This document shows positions 18,401 to 26,092 of a stretch of 64,000 bases of DNA, piece by piece; position 1 is the stretch's first letter, and each line of letters begins with the position of its first letter. Below the pieces are notes generated by a model that worked only from the letters and a program-made list of their open reading frames with translations, was not told the DNA's origin and searched no databases. The translations under genes and the position numbers were made by a program. This DNA comes from JAFEDN01 sp963832945. Its GTDB lineage: Bacteria > Pseudomonadota > Gammaproteobacteria > Coxiellales > Coxiellaceae. The DNA is taken from positions 186,001 to 250,000 of the forward strand of contig CAWHVV010000002.1 of the NCBI GenBank assembly GCA_963832945.1. Reading direction: 5' to 3'.

Positions 18401-20228
18401 CATGCTATCTGATATTCATCAAGCTCAGGAAGAAGAATCTGCCAGGATCGCACTGCGTTTACAAGCGCTGGCTATAGGCAGGGAAAAAGCTATGGAAAGG
18501 TTTGAGGAAGAATTTGGTAAAGGTTCTTGGTACTCTAACCCAAATCCTAAAAATATTTATGCGAAGGAAAGAGATAATCTTGAAATAAAGAAAGTAGAGC
18601 TATTAGAATTAAAAAGAAAAATAGTTGAAACCGATTCATTATTGAATAATGTTGTTTCTGCCGCATCTGTAAAATATTTAAAAAAACCAAAATCAGGTAT
18701 TCCTCAACCTATAAAAATTATTCGAGAAATTCATGAAGAAAAAAAATCTTTAAATTTTTCAGACAGCGTTAAAAATTTTCAGTCAGACATTAAAGACCTG
18801 ATTAAGAAGCGTATGAAATTGTATCCTATTAATCCGGAGCCTAATCCTTTTTTCCCTCATAAGATACTTGAATCCATTTTTAAATTTATGTCACTTATTG
18901 AAATATCAGCAAATCGGAAATGTGTCATGTATGTGGTTGGAGGATTAATTGTCAAGTTATTTCATGATAGTGAAATAGCAGAACAGGAGTTTAATTACTC
19001 TGATGTGGATATAGTGACTGATGTTGACCAGAAAATTTTGGTTAAAGCCGCTAAAAAAAGCCAGATTAAATATGAAATTTGTTTCATATCTCCTGAGTAC
19101 GATTCTTTTAAATTCTATTTTGAAAATTTAAATATTGATGTCATGAGCGTTGTAAATTTTAATTTGTGCAGAGATCGAGAGTTACGTGATATCAATATTA
19201 ATGGAATATATTTAGGTATTGATTCAGACCAGAAATTTTATTTAGTTGATGATAACGAAATTTTATCTCAGATGATTGATACTCAATTGTTAGGAATTAA
19301 ACATCCTGGATTAATTAAAGCTTGTACTGGGCATTTTAAAGAAAAGGATATCATTCAAATCATGCCGCAATGGGATCAATTATATCAATGGTTATTGAAA
19401 TTCGGACCCATTCCTCCATTAAAAGATGAGGACTATATAAGTTTGAAATATACACTTAAATGTTTTATTGATGATCCTGTGAGAGTATTACGAATCGCTT
19501 TTATGTTGATGAGAGGGGACATTAAATTTGCTAATTTCGATTATGCATTGCAACTTTGTTTTAAAGATTCCGAAAAAAATTTCTTTTTGCCCGCAATCAT
19601 AGAACAACTGGTTCTGCGGAAAGGCTCAACGACGTATTATGCGATCACTTTTGATAGATATGTCAAACATTTAATAAAAAAAGCCAGTAAATCTTTGAAT
19701 TATGCGGCGGAAGTTAATTCTGAATATAGAAGTCGATTAGTTGAAGTATTTCGCAAAATGATGAGTTGGTGTTTTAATAAAGAATATTTTATAAAAATTT
19801 TTACGCTTCCTCTGACAATGAAAATTGAAAATAATCCTACCGTACGGGAAAATATAATAAGAAATTGCCATCAACTCTTTTGTCAGAATCAAACCCAAGC
19901 GCCTGTCTATCATTTTCTAATGCAAAGTCTTATCGAAGCATACACTTCAAAAGTGTCTCCTAATTTAGAAATCAGAATGTTGCCATTCGTTTTAGCCCTG
20001 GTGATCACTACTCAAAAAAGATTTCCCAAGAATGACGACCAACTCAGCAAGGACATAACCTTAATAACGCGGGAAATTCCGGGATTGGACCAACTATATT
20101 GTGGATTTTCAGATCAAAAAATTCCCTTTCCTGCTAAAAGATTTTTAACTTTCTTTCTTGAAAATATTAAAAAGAATTCAGAGCGAACAACAACAGCAAA
20201 TGATATGACATGGGGTCAGCTATCTTAA
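15471..20228 (+). CDS. Giant putative effector with poly(A) polymerase / CCA-transferase-like domain
   Basis: This 1585-residue, AT-rich gene starts at an ATG after AAGGAAAAA. Residues 1-1130 are helix- and Lys-rich and unrecognised. From about 1150 comes a class II nucleotidyltransferase head: CVMYVVGGLIVKLFHD (GG motif, about 1155), YSDVDIVTDVD (catalytic DxD, about 1178), RELRDININGIYLG (RRD-like, about 1238) and DPVRVLRIAFMLMRGDIKF (about 1335), followed by an HD-free helical tail. Bacterial PAP and CCA enzymes are about 400-450 residues, so this is a domain graft rather than the housekeeping enzyme. Export by Dot/Icm is inferred from size, composition and the adjacent secretion genes; there is no signal peptide. 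Confidence 0.72.
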   Translation: MNRYELDNNEDPFYTPKIMAGIVRAHQLLSPPETRTVYPPQNISDLILKQDLLRYWQINEGVLLKNRRVAYLFNLASDEKPQYIGLLIQYTLSNSKKAEKLWEQNKKLKNENISVLLKDITAKQVSEFYSKIKLTLLGASDLQARLMPCICQALEKIDYHDQINISGYPFKSDLKATETGVILISDILDFMENGGTEFKSHPRQLIPSLIEAHRKLCRKAVLKCWGETNLKNQPLYQEIKKTLYCQSNLINMDNKDNGGIGEWLMEDLPLEMLAALLSTRKIGDHLVILSQRNQVNEIDDPKTGFVEPVEFTINKVSSIYLPELQKKIKNKKEEIREEIKMFTSFINKEKNFNNTFQKFLSCYSDINELVSNKGMTKHRKFKDTRDEEQDFLFKNIFFSLQMNDFFIVSWLKIITEIQKNNLPTLLESSFYEEISNKMLNLLQLNCGFLYRLDYNAPLMPYKNFLKIHFGLIIAIIENQIRILKSFEMACISEINYIEPSFHPIFGMVMQETKSVSPQNIKQQYEKKITQYESVLDDKNLEKLQEICLLRFKYSKVEMEDELFFSSISEDIATATQIHYLLSLCVVNPYLKYQAKIIIDQYNQISGIDIESMNLFIMKIDHFVNDVNYMLKDFPQTNNSKDFIEKYNKFISIDYHLSEILLSLQKIICLLSLLISNLLASTKFSDQISELQKKQMDLITNEKMILMFLRSERNIKHITKWYYLEDKVITVMDTKKENFGTDSKALAKEKTSNSFGKIRLYGMKLGFEVDKILKIQQELFDSLSGNHKISLFGFPQSTKYEQIVQQANKNYLELIASEEKTQNEEHKKNTHAQRKVVKNKINLKIKNTLEKNIENKVILDVKQNPIHEQFKKIQQQFSRLVANKSDDEVRKELQKLFNECQDPSLIMEMNDFLADYFFMTAKNIYDHKDQLDMQIINRLHIALFYKKTANNQFKNLEVDDLSTTHNNFFVNNITTIETMLSDIHQAQEEESARIALRLQALAIGREKAMERFEEEFGKGSWYSNPNPKNIYAKERDNLEIKKVELLELKRKIVETDSLLNNVVSAASVKYLKKPKSGIPQPIKIIREIHEEKKSLNFSDSVKNFQSDIKDLIKKRMKLYPINPEPNPFFPHKILESIFKFMSLIEISANRKCVMYVVGGLIVKLFHDSEIAEQEFNYSDVDIVTDVDQKILVKAAKKSQIKYEICFISPEYDSFKFYFENLNIDVMSVVNFNLCRDRELRDININGIYLGIDSDQKFYLVDDNEILSQMIDTQLLGIKHPGLIKACTGHFKEKDIIQIMPQWDQLYQWLLKFGPIPPLKDEDYISLKYTLKCFIDDPVRVLRIAFMLMRGDIKFANFDYALQLCFKDSEKNFFLPAIIEQLVLRKGSTTYYAITFDRYVKHLIKKASKSLNYAAEVNSEYRSRLVEVFRKMMSWCFNKEYFIKIFTLPLTMKIENNPTVRENIIRNCHQLFCQNQTQAPVYHFLMQSLIEAYTSKVSPNLEIRMLPFVLALVITTQKRFPKNDDQLSKDITLITREIPGLDQLYCGFSDQKIPFPAKRFLTFFLENIKKNSERTTTANDMTWGQLS

Positions 20229-20383
20229 GCAGAAGTTTTATACAATATTTTATAATAGAATTATTTTTAAAACTCCAAAAGATACTTCCTCTCCCAATGA
20301 GGATTATTGCTCTTAACAAGGAATCTGCTTAAAATCTCAGACCCGATACCATCATCTCCTCGCTAGAACAAATTATCCGCTCT

Positions 20384-20403
20384 CAATTCAAGATTTGACC
20401 CTT
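20384..20403 (-). repeat. Right 20-bp inverted repeat (REP-like)
   Basis: CAATTCAAGATTTGACCCTT, the exact reverse complement of 14945-14964. The stretch 20229-20383 between the giant gene and this repeat holds no recognisable gene. Confidence 0.8.
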
Positions 20404-20460
20404 TAAAAACCCCATTCCCGCATTTCGGCGTTCAGTGCGGCGTCTTTTTCAATGACTACC
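20403..20460 (-). pseudogene. Broken copy of the antitoxin C-terminus
   Basis: On the minus strand the residues EVVIEKDAALNAEMREWGF end at a stop. They closely match VAVEKDATLNAEMQEW of the antitoxin at 14652-14885. No N-terminal half is present. It sits directly outside the right inverted repeat, while the intact antitoxin lies outside the left one. Confidence 0.7.
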
Positions 20461-20472
20461 TCCAGCTTGAGC

Positions 20473-21861
20473 CTATGGGGTAGTCGTGGTGTTAACCGGC
20501 GGAGGTGAGGCCCCGGCAGCGGCTGAGTTGATATCGTCATTGCTGATATTATCATTGGACGCCGTTGTGCCCGACGACGGCGGATTGTCCTGATTACTGC
20601 TGGTGTTTGTGCCACTGGAAAATGCCGCGATAGCAGAGTTAACATCATTCACCTGCGTTTTCAGCAACATGCCCGCGGTCTCGCTGGCTTGCAGATTCAG
20701 CATCGCTAAAGCACCCATCATTTTTTCATTGTCGAGATGGTTTTGATGAAGCTGGCTGGAAATTTCCGCTAATAATATCGTGTTTTTTCGGAGTAAATTT
20801 TCTGATGAATCCCCGGCGATTTCCTGGTACCATTTAGGATCGCTCAGGCGGTAATTGGCCCGGTATCTGGCAATTTGCATGGGGCTTGCGTAGCGATACA
20901 TGACTACAGACTCACCGTCAGCGTTTTTCAGGTTTATCACCTGAGGTTCCACGCCAACGGCGCGGCTAATGGCGTCCAGCTGCGGGTCCGCGACTGTCGT
21001 CATCAGCGGTTTACGTTCCGCGGCGAGTCCCGTAAAAATATTGGTGGCGACGGATTTGGTGGCCATCGCCGAACGAATGGTCATCTGATAATTTTTATAA
21101 GCTTCATTATTGCGAAACTGGTCAATCTGCTGGGACAACACTTTGACGCCCTGTTTCTGATATTGTAACAGCGCGCCCCGCAACTGGCTGAGGTTAATGC
21201 CGTCGGCAAAAGATTGATCATATTGTTTGGTAGAAATGCCGATAAAATTGTCGCTGTTTTTCGACTGCTCGGGTGTATAGGCATCGGGCTCCACCAGCAC
21301 GGAAAAGTTAAAGGCATCGTCATTGCGGCTAGGAGCGCCGAGATTCTTTTTCGTCCAGTAAGAACTGACTTCTATCCCCTGCACTAAAGAATAAATACTG
21401 TCGCTGGCTTCCAGATTTTTTAACTGGTTAATGTAATTGGTGCGCGCCGTGGTTTCCGCATTCACTTTTTTCACTTCCGGCTGACTTTTATTGGTGTAAG
21501 TCAGCGTCGCGGACGAAAAAGGCTGCAGGTTACGTTTCACGGCGCGATCCGTTTCCAGGCTCACCTGTTCGCGCATGCGGTTTTGAATGTCGTCCTGTTT
21601 GTTGTTCAATTGCATGGAAGTCGTAAAGCTTTTATCGAGTTGATAGGCTAATTCATTCACGGTTTTAACGCTGGCCTTGCTGAGTCCTTCGATTCTATTA
21701 CCCAATTCCTGAATGGCGAGCTCCACGCGGTGATCCACCACAGGCTGAAGTTGAGAAGGTGCGGAAGCGAGCGCGTGAGCAGGCGCGGTATCGGCGAAGG
21801 CCAGGCCGCTGCCGATGAGCATGCTGAGCGTTGTGGCAAACAGAACAGGTTTTTTCATCAT
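20473..21861 (-). CDS. icmX: Dot/Icm secretion system protein IcmX
   Basis: IcmX is a periplasmic/secreted component required for Dot/Icm function. From the ATG at 21861 (a second adjacent ATG is at 21858; AGAGA lies upstream) the product has a signal peptide, KKPVLFATTLSMLIGSGLAFADT, then a helical body with Gln/Asn-rich stretches. The C-terminal region has repeated Ser/Asn/Thr and Pro. Its identity rests on position downstream of icmW, secretion signal, length (about 462 residues against about 466 in L. pneumophila) and general similarity; there is no short signature motif. The open frame extends further upstream but would overlap the preceding gene. Confidence 0.82.
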   Translation of the reverse strand: MMKKPVLFATTLSMLIGSGLAFADTAPAHALASAPSQLQPVVDHRVELAIQELGNRIEGLSKASVKTVNELAYQLDKSFTTSMQLNNKQDDIQNRMREQVSLETDRAVKRNLQPFSSATLTYTNKSQPEVKKVNAETTARTNYINQLKNLEASDSIYSLVQGIEVSSYWTKKNLGAPSRNDDAFNFSVLVEPDAYTPEQSKNSDNFIGISTKQYDQSFADGINLSQLRGALLQYQKQGVKVLSQQIDQFRNNEAYKNYQMTIRSAMATKSVATNIFTGLAAERKPLMTTVADPQLDAISRAVGVEPQVINLKNADGESVVMYRYASPMQIARYRANYRLSDPKWYQEIAGDSSENLLRKNTILLAEISSQLHQNHLDNEKMMGALAMLNLQASETAGMLLKTQVNDVNSAIAAFSSGTNTSSNQDNPPSSGTTASNDNISNDDINSAAAGASPPPVNTTTTP

Positions 21862-21880
21862 GGCGTTAATCTCTTTTTTG

Positions 21881-22429
21881 TTACCAATTGATATTGTCGG
21901 AGGATCCCGAAGGTGGTTGAGGATTGACCGGCGGGGCCGGCGTATCCGTATGAGTGGGCGCATTATTCACCGGCTGGGTATCCTCCACGGCCGGATGAGC
22001 CTGCGCCTGCTGCGCCGCCTGTTGCATCATCATGATAGCGGTCAACTGCTCAAACGCAGACTGTTTTTCGCCGGTTTGTTTCTGCTGGGTTTCCTGGTTT
22101 AACTGATCGGTGATGGTCTGCCCCACGCTGGCGAAATATAAATTGTTAAGCGATTTTCGGCAGTTACTCGCGCCGCGCAACATTTCCTCGAAATGACCCT
22201 GATCCGCTAAAGGCTGGTAGAGCGTGTCGCAGTTATTCATGCATAATTTTAACGTGTCGAGATGAGTGGTCGTCTTTGGCGGAATGGCGTCGCCCTGCTG
22301 GACCAGAGGCATGCACACCAGCGCCGCCACCGCGGTCGGCATGGCGCCGTTTTCATCGGCGGCAAACGCGCCGGTATACAGGCTCAGTCCGCTGAGACTG
22401 AGGGCTAGCAGCAATGGCCATTTACGCAT
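21881..22429 (-). CDS. Secreted cysteine-containing protein between icmW and icmX
   Basis: A 182-residue protein with a clean signal peptide (KWPLLLALSLSGLSLYTGAFA). The mature part has four Cys (VCMPLV, LCMNNCDTLY, NCRKSL) that could form two disulfides in the periplasm. It then has a Gln/Met-rich helix (AIMMMQQAAQQAQAH) and a Pro-rich tail. Its start overlaps the icmW stop region and it ends 20 bp before icmX, so all three are one operon. In L. pneumophila icmW is followed directly by icmX, so this is an extra gene. I infer an accessory periplasmic role in the secretion machine; I do not recognise a family. Confidence 0.72.
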   Translation of the reverse strand: MRKWPLLLALSLSGLSLYTGAFAADENGAMPTAVAALVCMPLVQQGDAIPPKTTTHLDTLKLCMNNCDTLYQPLADQGHFEEMLRGASNCRKSLNNLYFASVGQTITDQLNQETQQKQTGEKQSAFEQLTAIMMMQQAAQQAQAHPAVEDTQPVNNAPTHTDTPAPPVNPQPPSGSSDNINW

Positions 22430-22874
22430 AATCTCGATCCTCTAAAGCTTTTAATACTAATGTTAACCGGTCCGGGGCGAACACCCGCCCTAATAATCGC
22501 AGCCGCTCAAACACAATATTGCGGCGAAGGAAGATACCTGGATTGTCCTCTTCCGATTTCGTGTTTTCTTCCGCGTGCATCAGCACTTTCGCGGCGGCGC
22601 CCGGATAGGCGTTGTCTAAACACATCAGCAATCGCAATCCGCGCCCGGTCTTGATATGAGTGACCAGTTCGATCACCAGCGCTTCCTGCTGGAGTTCAAT
22701 ATTTTCAATGTTATCCAGAGTCTTGCCTAAAGCCTGGATGGCTTTTTCCAGTTCCGGGTCATTGTCGTGGGTCCAGTCCTCGACACCCTCCATAAAACTG
22801 ATCACCCGATAAATCGTCGGGTCTTGATAGCTCCGCCAAAACTGGTGGACCGCTTCATGGCTTAAATCAGGCAT
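22422..22874 (-). CDS. icmW: Dot/Icm type IV coupling adaptor IcmW
   Basis: IcmW partners with IcmS as an acidic chaperone-like adaptor that delivers effectors to the DotL coupling complex in the cytoplasm. The 150-residue product matches the known protein along its length: PDLSHEA at the start, IYRVISFMEGVEDWT, LLMCLDNAYPGAAAKVLMHAEE, FLRRNIVFERLRLLGRVF and LTLVLKALE. Start and length fit (L. pneumophila IcmW has 151 residues). A PmrA-type promoter element lies just upstream, back to back with that of icmV. Confidence 0.97.
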   Translation of the reverse strand: MPDLSHEAVHQFWRSYQDPTIYRVISFMEGVEDWTHDNDPELEKAIQALGKTLDNIENIELQQEALVIELVTHIKTGRGLRLLMCLDNAYPGAAAKVLMHAEENTKSEEDNPGIFLRRNIVFERLRLLGRVFAPDRLTLVLKALEDRDYA

Positions 22875-22898
22875 TGTCTTCTCCTTGCATTGAGGTAT

Positions 22899-22930
22899 AG
22901 TTTACCTGTTGAACCTTAAGGAATAATTAA
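22899..22930 (-). promoter_or_regulatory. PmrA-type box and -10 for the icmW operon
   Basis: On the minus strand the box reads TTAATTATTCCTTAAGGTT: TTAA repeats at 22930-22927 and 22919-22916 separated by 7 bp. TAAACT (22904-22899) follows after 11 bp as the -10. Direct TTAA-type repeats at 11-bp period upstream of the -10 are the described binding site of PmrA in Legionella and Coxiella. The same geometry recurs at three other Dot/Icm promoters in this window. Confidence 0.8.
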
Positions 22931-22947
22931 GAAAAACTCCTGGTGAT

Positions 22948-22979
22948 TTAATCATTCCTTAAGGTTCAACTGTTAAGAT
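22948..22979 (+). promoter_or_regulatory. PmrA-type box and -10 for icmV-dotA
   Basis: TTAATCATTCCTTAAGGTT begins at 22948, with TTAA at 22948-22951 and 22959-22962 (7-bp spacer), then TAAGAT at 22974-22979 after 11 bp. It is nearly identical to the divergent icmW box 17 bp away, so one regulator probably drives both operons. Confidence 0.8.
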
Positions 22980-23063
22980 AGCAGTCAATCGTTAGAAAAA
23001 TTGACCTGTTTTATTGTAAACACGAGAAGCGGGTTAAGTAAATCAAAGAGTTGGAGTAAAGAT

Positions 23064-23537
23064 ATGGGCGCATTTCAGGTTATTAAAAAGGGCGTAGCCG
23101 CTGGCTGGAACTTTTCCGCCTGGCTGGGCGCCAAGAATATTAAAGATAACGCTCTCCTGATTAAAGACTTATCGCAGTCGGCGTTTAAGTCGGGTAAGGC
23201 CGAGCCTGATTCCGCACCCAAAAAAGAAACCTTTGCCCAGGCCATGAAGCGCCTGAATATCGATGAAGCCGGTTTGAAAAAACGCATCCGCTCCAGCGGT
23301 CAGGTTATTTTCTTCTGCGGCGTACTAACCATTCCTATGCTGGCCTATACCATTTATATGTTCATGTCCGGGTTCTATTTATCCAGTTTTGTGTGCCTAA
23401 TGCTGACTGCCTTATTGGGCGCTTATACGTTTCGCGAGCATTTTAACCGTTACCAGATGCGCCGGCGGCGGCTGGGCTGTACTTTCGCCGAGTGGGCTAA
23501 AGACACATTTCGTTTAAGTTCACCGGGGAAAAAATAA
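23064..23537 (+). CDS. icmV: Dot/Icm inner-membrane protein IcmV
   Basis: The start chosen is the ATG at 23064, preceded by TTGGAGTAAA; an open frame continues further upstream without a ribosome site. The 157-residue product has a basic N-terminus (GAFQVIKKGVAAGWNFSAWLG), two adjacent membrane segments (VIFFCGVLTIPMLAYTIYMF and SSFVCLMLTALLGAYTF, about residues 82-128) and a basic tail. Family length is about 150. Its stop overlaps the dotA start (TAATG), the conserved icmV-dotA arrangement. IcmV is a polytopic inner-membrane part of the secretion apparatus. Confidence 0.92.
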   Translation: MGAFQVIKKGVAAGWNFSAWLGAKNIKDNALLIKDLSQSAFKSGKAEPDSAPKKETFAQAMKRLNIDEAGLKKRIRSSGQVIFFCGVLTIPMLAYTIYMFMSGFYLSSFVCLMLTALLGAYTFREHFNRYQMRRRRLGCTFAEWAKDTFRLSSPGKK

Positions 23538-26092
23538 TGAAAAAATGGGTATGGCCTTTAATTATATTGTTGACGCTGTTTTGCGGCGCGGCGCTGGCGG
23601 ATTCCGCCAATCCGGTGATTGCCAGCAGCGCGGTGGCTAATAAAACCGATCTTTCCATCGCTTACTTATCTTCAGTCTTCGGCACGGTCAGTGGCGTATT
23701 AACCGGCACGTCCGGGCAAATGTTCGGCAAACTGATGTACCAGTTTAACCAGGGCATGCTCGTCGTCGCGGGATGCTGGCTAGCCTACAGCGTACTTTCC
23801 ATTGTGCTTAAAACCGGGTTGACCGGTTCTTTCATGTCCCAGGAATATAAAGTCCCGATGGTGGTGTTACGTATCGCCCTCGGATTTGGTTTATTAATCC
23901 CCAATCCTTCCACGGGTTATACCGTATTGCAGACCATCGTGATGCAGGTCACCGTGCAGGGCGTTAAATTAGCCGACCAGGTGTGGGAATATGGTTTGGA
24001 TTATATGAAAGCGGGCGGCGCGTTATGGAGCCGCCCGGTGCAGAAAGGCGGGGGCGCGACGGGCGCGGCCAATGCGAGCGCTATTATGAGCGACAGCGAT
24101 CTGGACAAGATATTAGGAAGCACCGCAGCGGTGTCAGGAACATTCCCGGGTAATTTTGGCAACCTCAGCATGGTGCAGAAAATCATGGCCATGGAAGCCT
24201 GTATGGTGCGTGCCTCTCTGGATATGGAAAGCAATAATTCCGGTTCGGATAGCGGCAGTGTATCCAGTCCAACTTCCTCCACGCCGCTCAGTATTTACGA
24301 AGATCTGGATAACTATAAATTCGAATTTCCTGGCGGATATGCGACCAACCAACGTAATAGGTCGTGCGGTACGGTGTCGTGGAAATCCTTATCTAATAAG
24401 CAAAATATGGATTGTACGCAGACCGATGCCGGGGGCAGTTCGGATAATACCAGTTGTGGTTTCAGTCACTTGGCATTGCGGGAAGCAATTTACAGTTTAT
24501 TACCGGCAGTTAAAAAATATGTTTGTTTAACCGCGGGAAACGCCGATCAATCCTCTGTCTGCAATGGCGTCGATCCTACGGACGTTGATCCCAGCTATAT
24601 GGTGGACGGCATGATGAGCGCCACTTTAAGTTATAAAAATTTAATCGATCCGATGGTGAGAAGCGACGTTTTAGAAAATACCAGCAAAATGAAAACCGGC
24701 GGCGACAATGCGCTTAATTTTTATACCCAGGCCAGAAAAGAGGGCTGGATGGTCGCAGGCCGTTATTATTGGGATTTATTGCGGGTGGAAGACGCTTATG
24801 ACCTCGCGATGAGCAAGAACGGTAGTTATGGCGGCTACATTCCGGATTCACAAAGTTATACTGCGCCAGGGGATTCAATAGCTGGCGGCGCCCCTTCGGC
24901 GGATAATTTGGCGAAAACCGGTCTGTTGATAGCGGCAACGGGTGATACCGGCGGTTACATTGACAAGGTGCGGGATGCCATTTCCGATTATACAGGTGCG
25001 GCCAAGTCCGGCAATGCGAAGATGGCGTCGATGCCTGGTTTTCTCTCTTCTTTGGGCGTTTTGAAAGTAGGTATGGCGTTTATGCCGATTCTTTCAATTC
25101 TTTATGATACAGCCGAATTAATAACCACTTTTGGATCTTATGCAGGTCCAATAGGATTAGGGGCAGAACCGATCTTATGGCTACATAAAGTGGGGCTGAC
25201 ATGCATCAGTTTGGGATTTAATATCTGGATAGGACTTGGTATGGGTATATTTGTGCTGATGAACGCATTTGGCTGGTGTCCTGCTGCGAATCAGACAAAT
25301 AATGCCTGGCAGGCGTCGCTCAGCTGGTTGCAGCCTTTGGCGTTAGCAGGGGCTGCCGGACTTATCATTATCGGCTTTAGTTTGGGTTTTTATACGCCTC
25401 TATATCCCTATTTGCTATTTACTTTGGGAACTATCGGGTGGCTTATCGCGGTGATTGAAGCGATGGTGGCCGCGCCGCTGGTGGCTTTAGGGATTACTCA
25501 CCCGGATGGGCATGATTTCTTGGGTAAGAGTACACACGCGGTAATGATGTTGGTCGGCCTGTTCTTACGTCCGGTATTGATGCTGATAGGGCTGTTCGCG
25601 TCTATGATTTTATGCCAGGTATCCTTGAGTATTGTTCTTTATACTTTCTCGGGTTTTGTGACGGATCTTTTTTATCTGATACATCCGATCACTGGTCAGA
25701 CCACCGGCGACCCGATACTACAGGCCTCAGGAAAAGCGATGTTTGATGTCATAGCGGAGGGACGTGGTTCCGGTTTTGGTATGCTGATTACGATGCTGTT
25801 GGTGTTTCCATTATTTTTAGCGATATTTGCCTTGTTGGTTTACACTACGACCGTGACCAGCTTTTCGCTGATCCATCATTTGCCTAATTATGTTATGCAA
25901 TGGATTGGTGGACCGCAAATGCATGGCGAGAATCCCCAAACCATGGCGGAGCAGATCAAGCAGGGTATGTCGGGTATGAGCAGTAAAATGGGTGATGCCT
26001 TGGCTCATACCAAAAAGAAGAAGCCAACAGCTGCTGAAATTGCTGCTACAAATGCCGCTGAAGAGGAGAAGCAGATGATGAGAGACCTTTAA
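23537..26092 (+). CDS. dotA: Dot/Icm polytopic membrane protein DotA
   Basis: DotA is a large inner-membrane protein of the secretion complex, also reported to be released by Legionella. The 851 residues start with a cleavable signal (WPLIILLTLFCGAALA) and have a membrane cluster around 65-145. A long periplasmic loop rich in Cys follows (about 155-500: SCGTVSWKS, DCTQTD, TSCGFSHLALREAIYSLLP, YVCLTAG). At least five more membrane segments (about 505-770) come next, including GLTCISLGFNIWIGLGMG and LVALGITHPDGHDFLGKS, before a charged cytoplasmic tail. L. pneumophila DotA is about 1048 residues, so this one is shorter, as in Coxiella. Start overlaps icmV; the end overlaps the convergent gene by 4 bp. 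Confidence 0.95.
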   Translation: MKKWVWPLIILLTLFCGAALADSANPVIASSAVANKTDLSIAYLSSVFGTVSGVLTGTSGQMFGKLMYQFNQGMLVVAGCWLAYSVLSIVLKTGLTGSFMSQEYKVPMVVLRIALGFGLLIPNPSTGYTVLQTIVMQVTVQGVKLADQVWEYGLDYMKAGGALWSRPVQKGGGATGAANASAIMSDSDLDKILGSTAAVSGTFPGNFGNLSMVQKIMAMEACMVRASLDMESNNSGSDSGSVSSPTSSTPLSIYEDLDNYKFEFPGGYATNQRNRSCGTVSWKSLSNKQNMDCTQTDAGGSSDNTSCGFSHLALREAIYSLLPAVKKYVCLTAGNADQSSVCNGVDPTDVDPSYMVDGMMSATLSYKNLIDPMVRSDVLENTSKMKTGGDNALNFYTQARKEGWMVAGRYYWDLLRVEDAYDLAMSKNGSYGGYIPDSQSYTAPGDSIAGGAPSADNLAKTGLLIAATGDTGGYIDKVRDAISDYTGAAKSGNAKMASMPGFLSSLGVLKVGMAFMPILSILYDTAELITTFGSYAGPIGLGAEPILWLHKVGLTCISLGFNIWIGLGMGIFVLMNAFGWCPAANQTNNAWQASLSWLQPLALAGAAGLIIIGFSLGFYTPLYPYLLFTLGTIGWLIAVIEAMVAAPLVALGITHPDGHDFLGKSTHAVMMLVGLFLRPVLMLIGLFASMILCQVSLSIVLYTFSGFVTDLFYLIHPITGQTTGDPILQASGKAMFDVIAEGRGSGFGMLITMLLVFPLFLAIFALLVYTTTVTSFSLIHHLPNYVMQWIGGPQMHGENPQTMAEQIKQGMSGMSSKMGDALAHTKKKKPTAAEIAATNAAEEEKQMMRDL

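Noticed and set aside
20473..21963. Longer icmX start at 21963
   Set aside because: The extra 34 residues overlap the preceding secreted-protein gene, lack a ribosome site and precede a clear signal peptide beginning at the ATG at 21861/21858.
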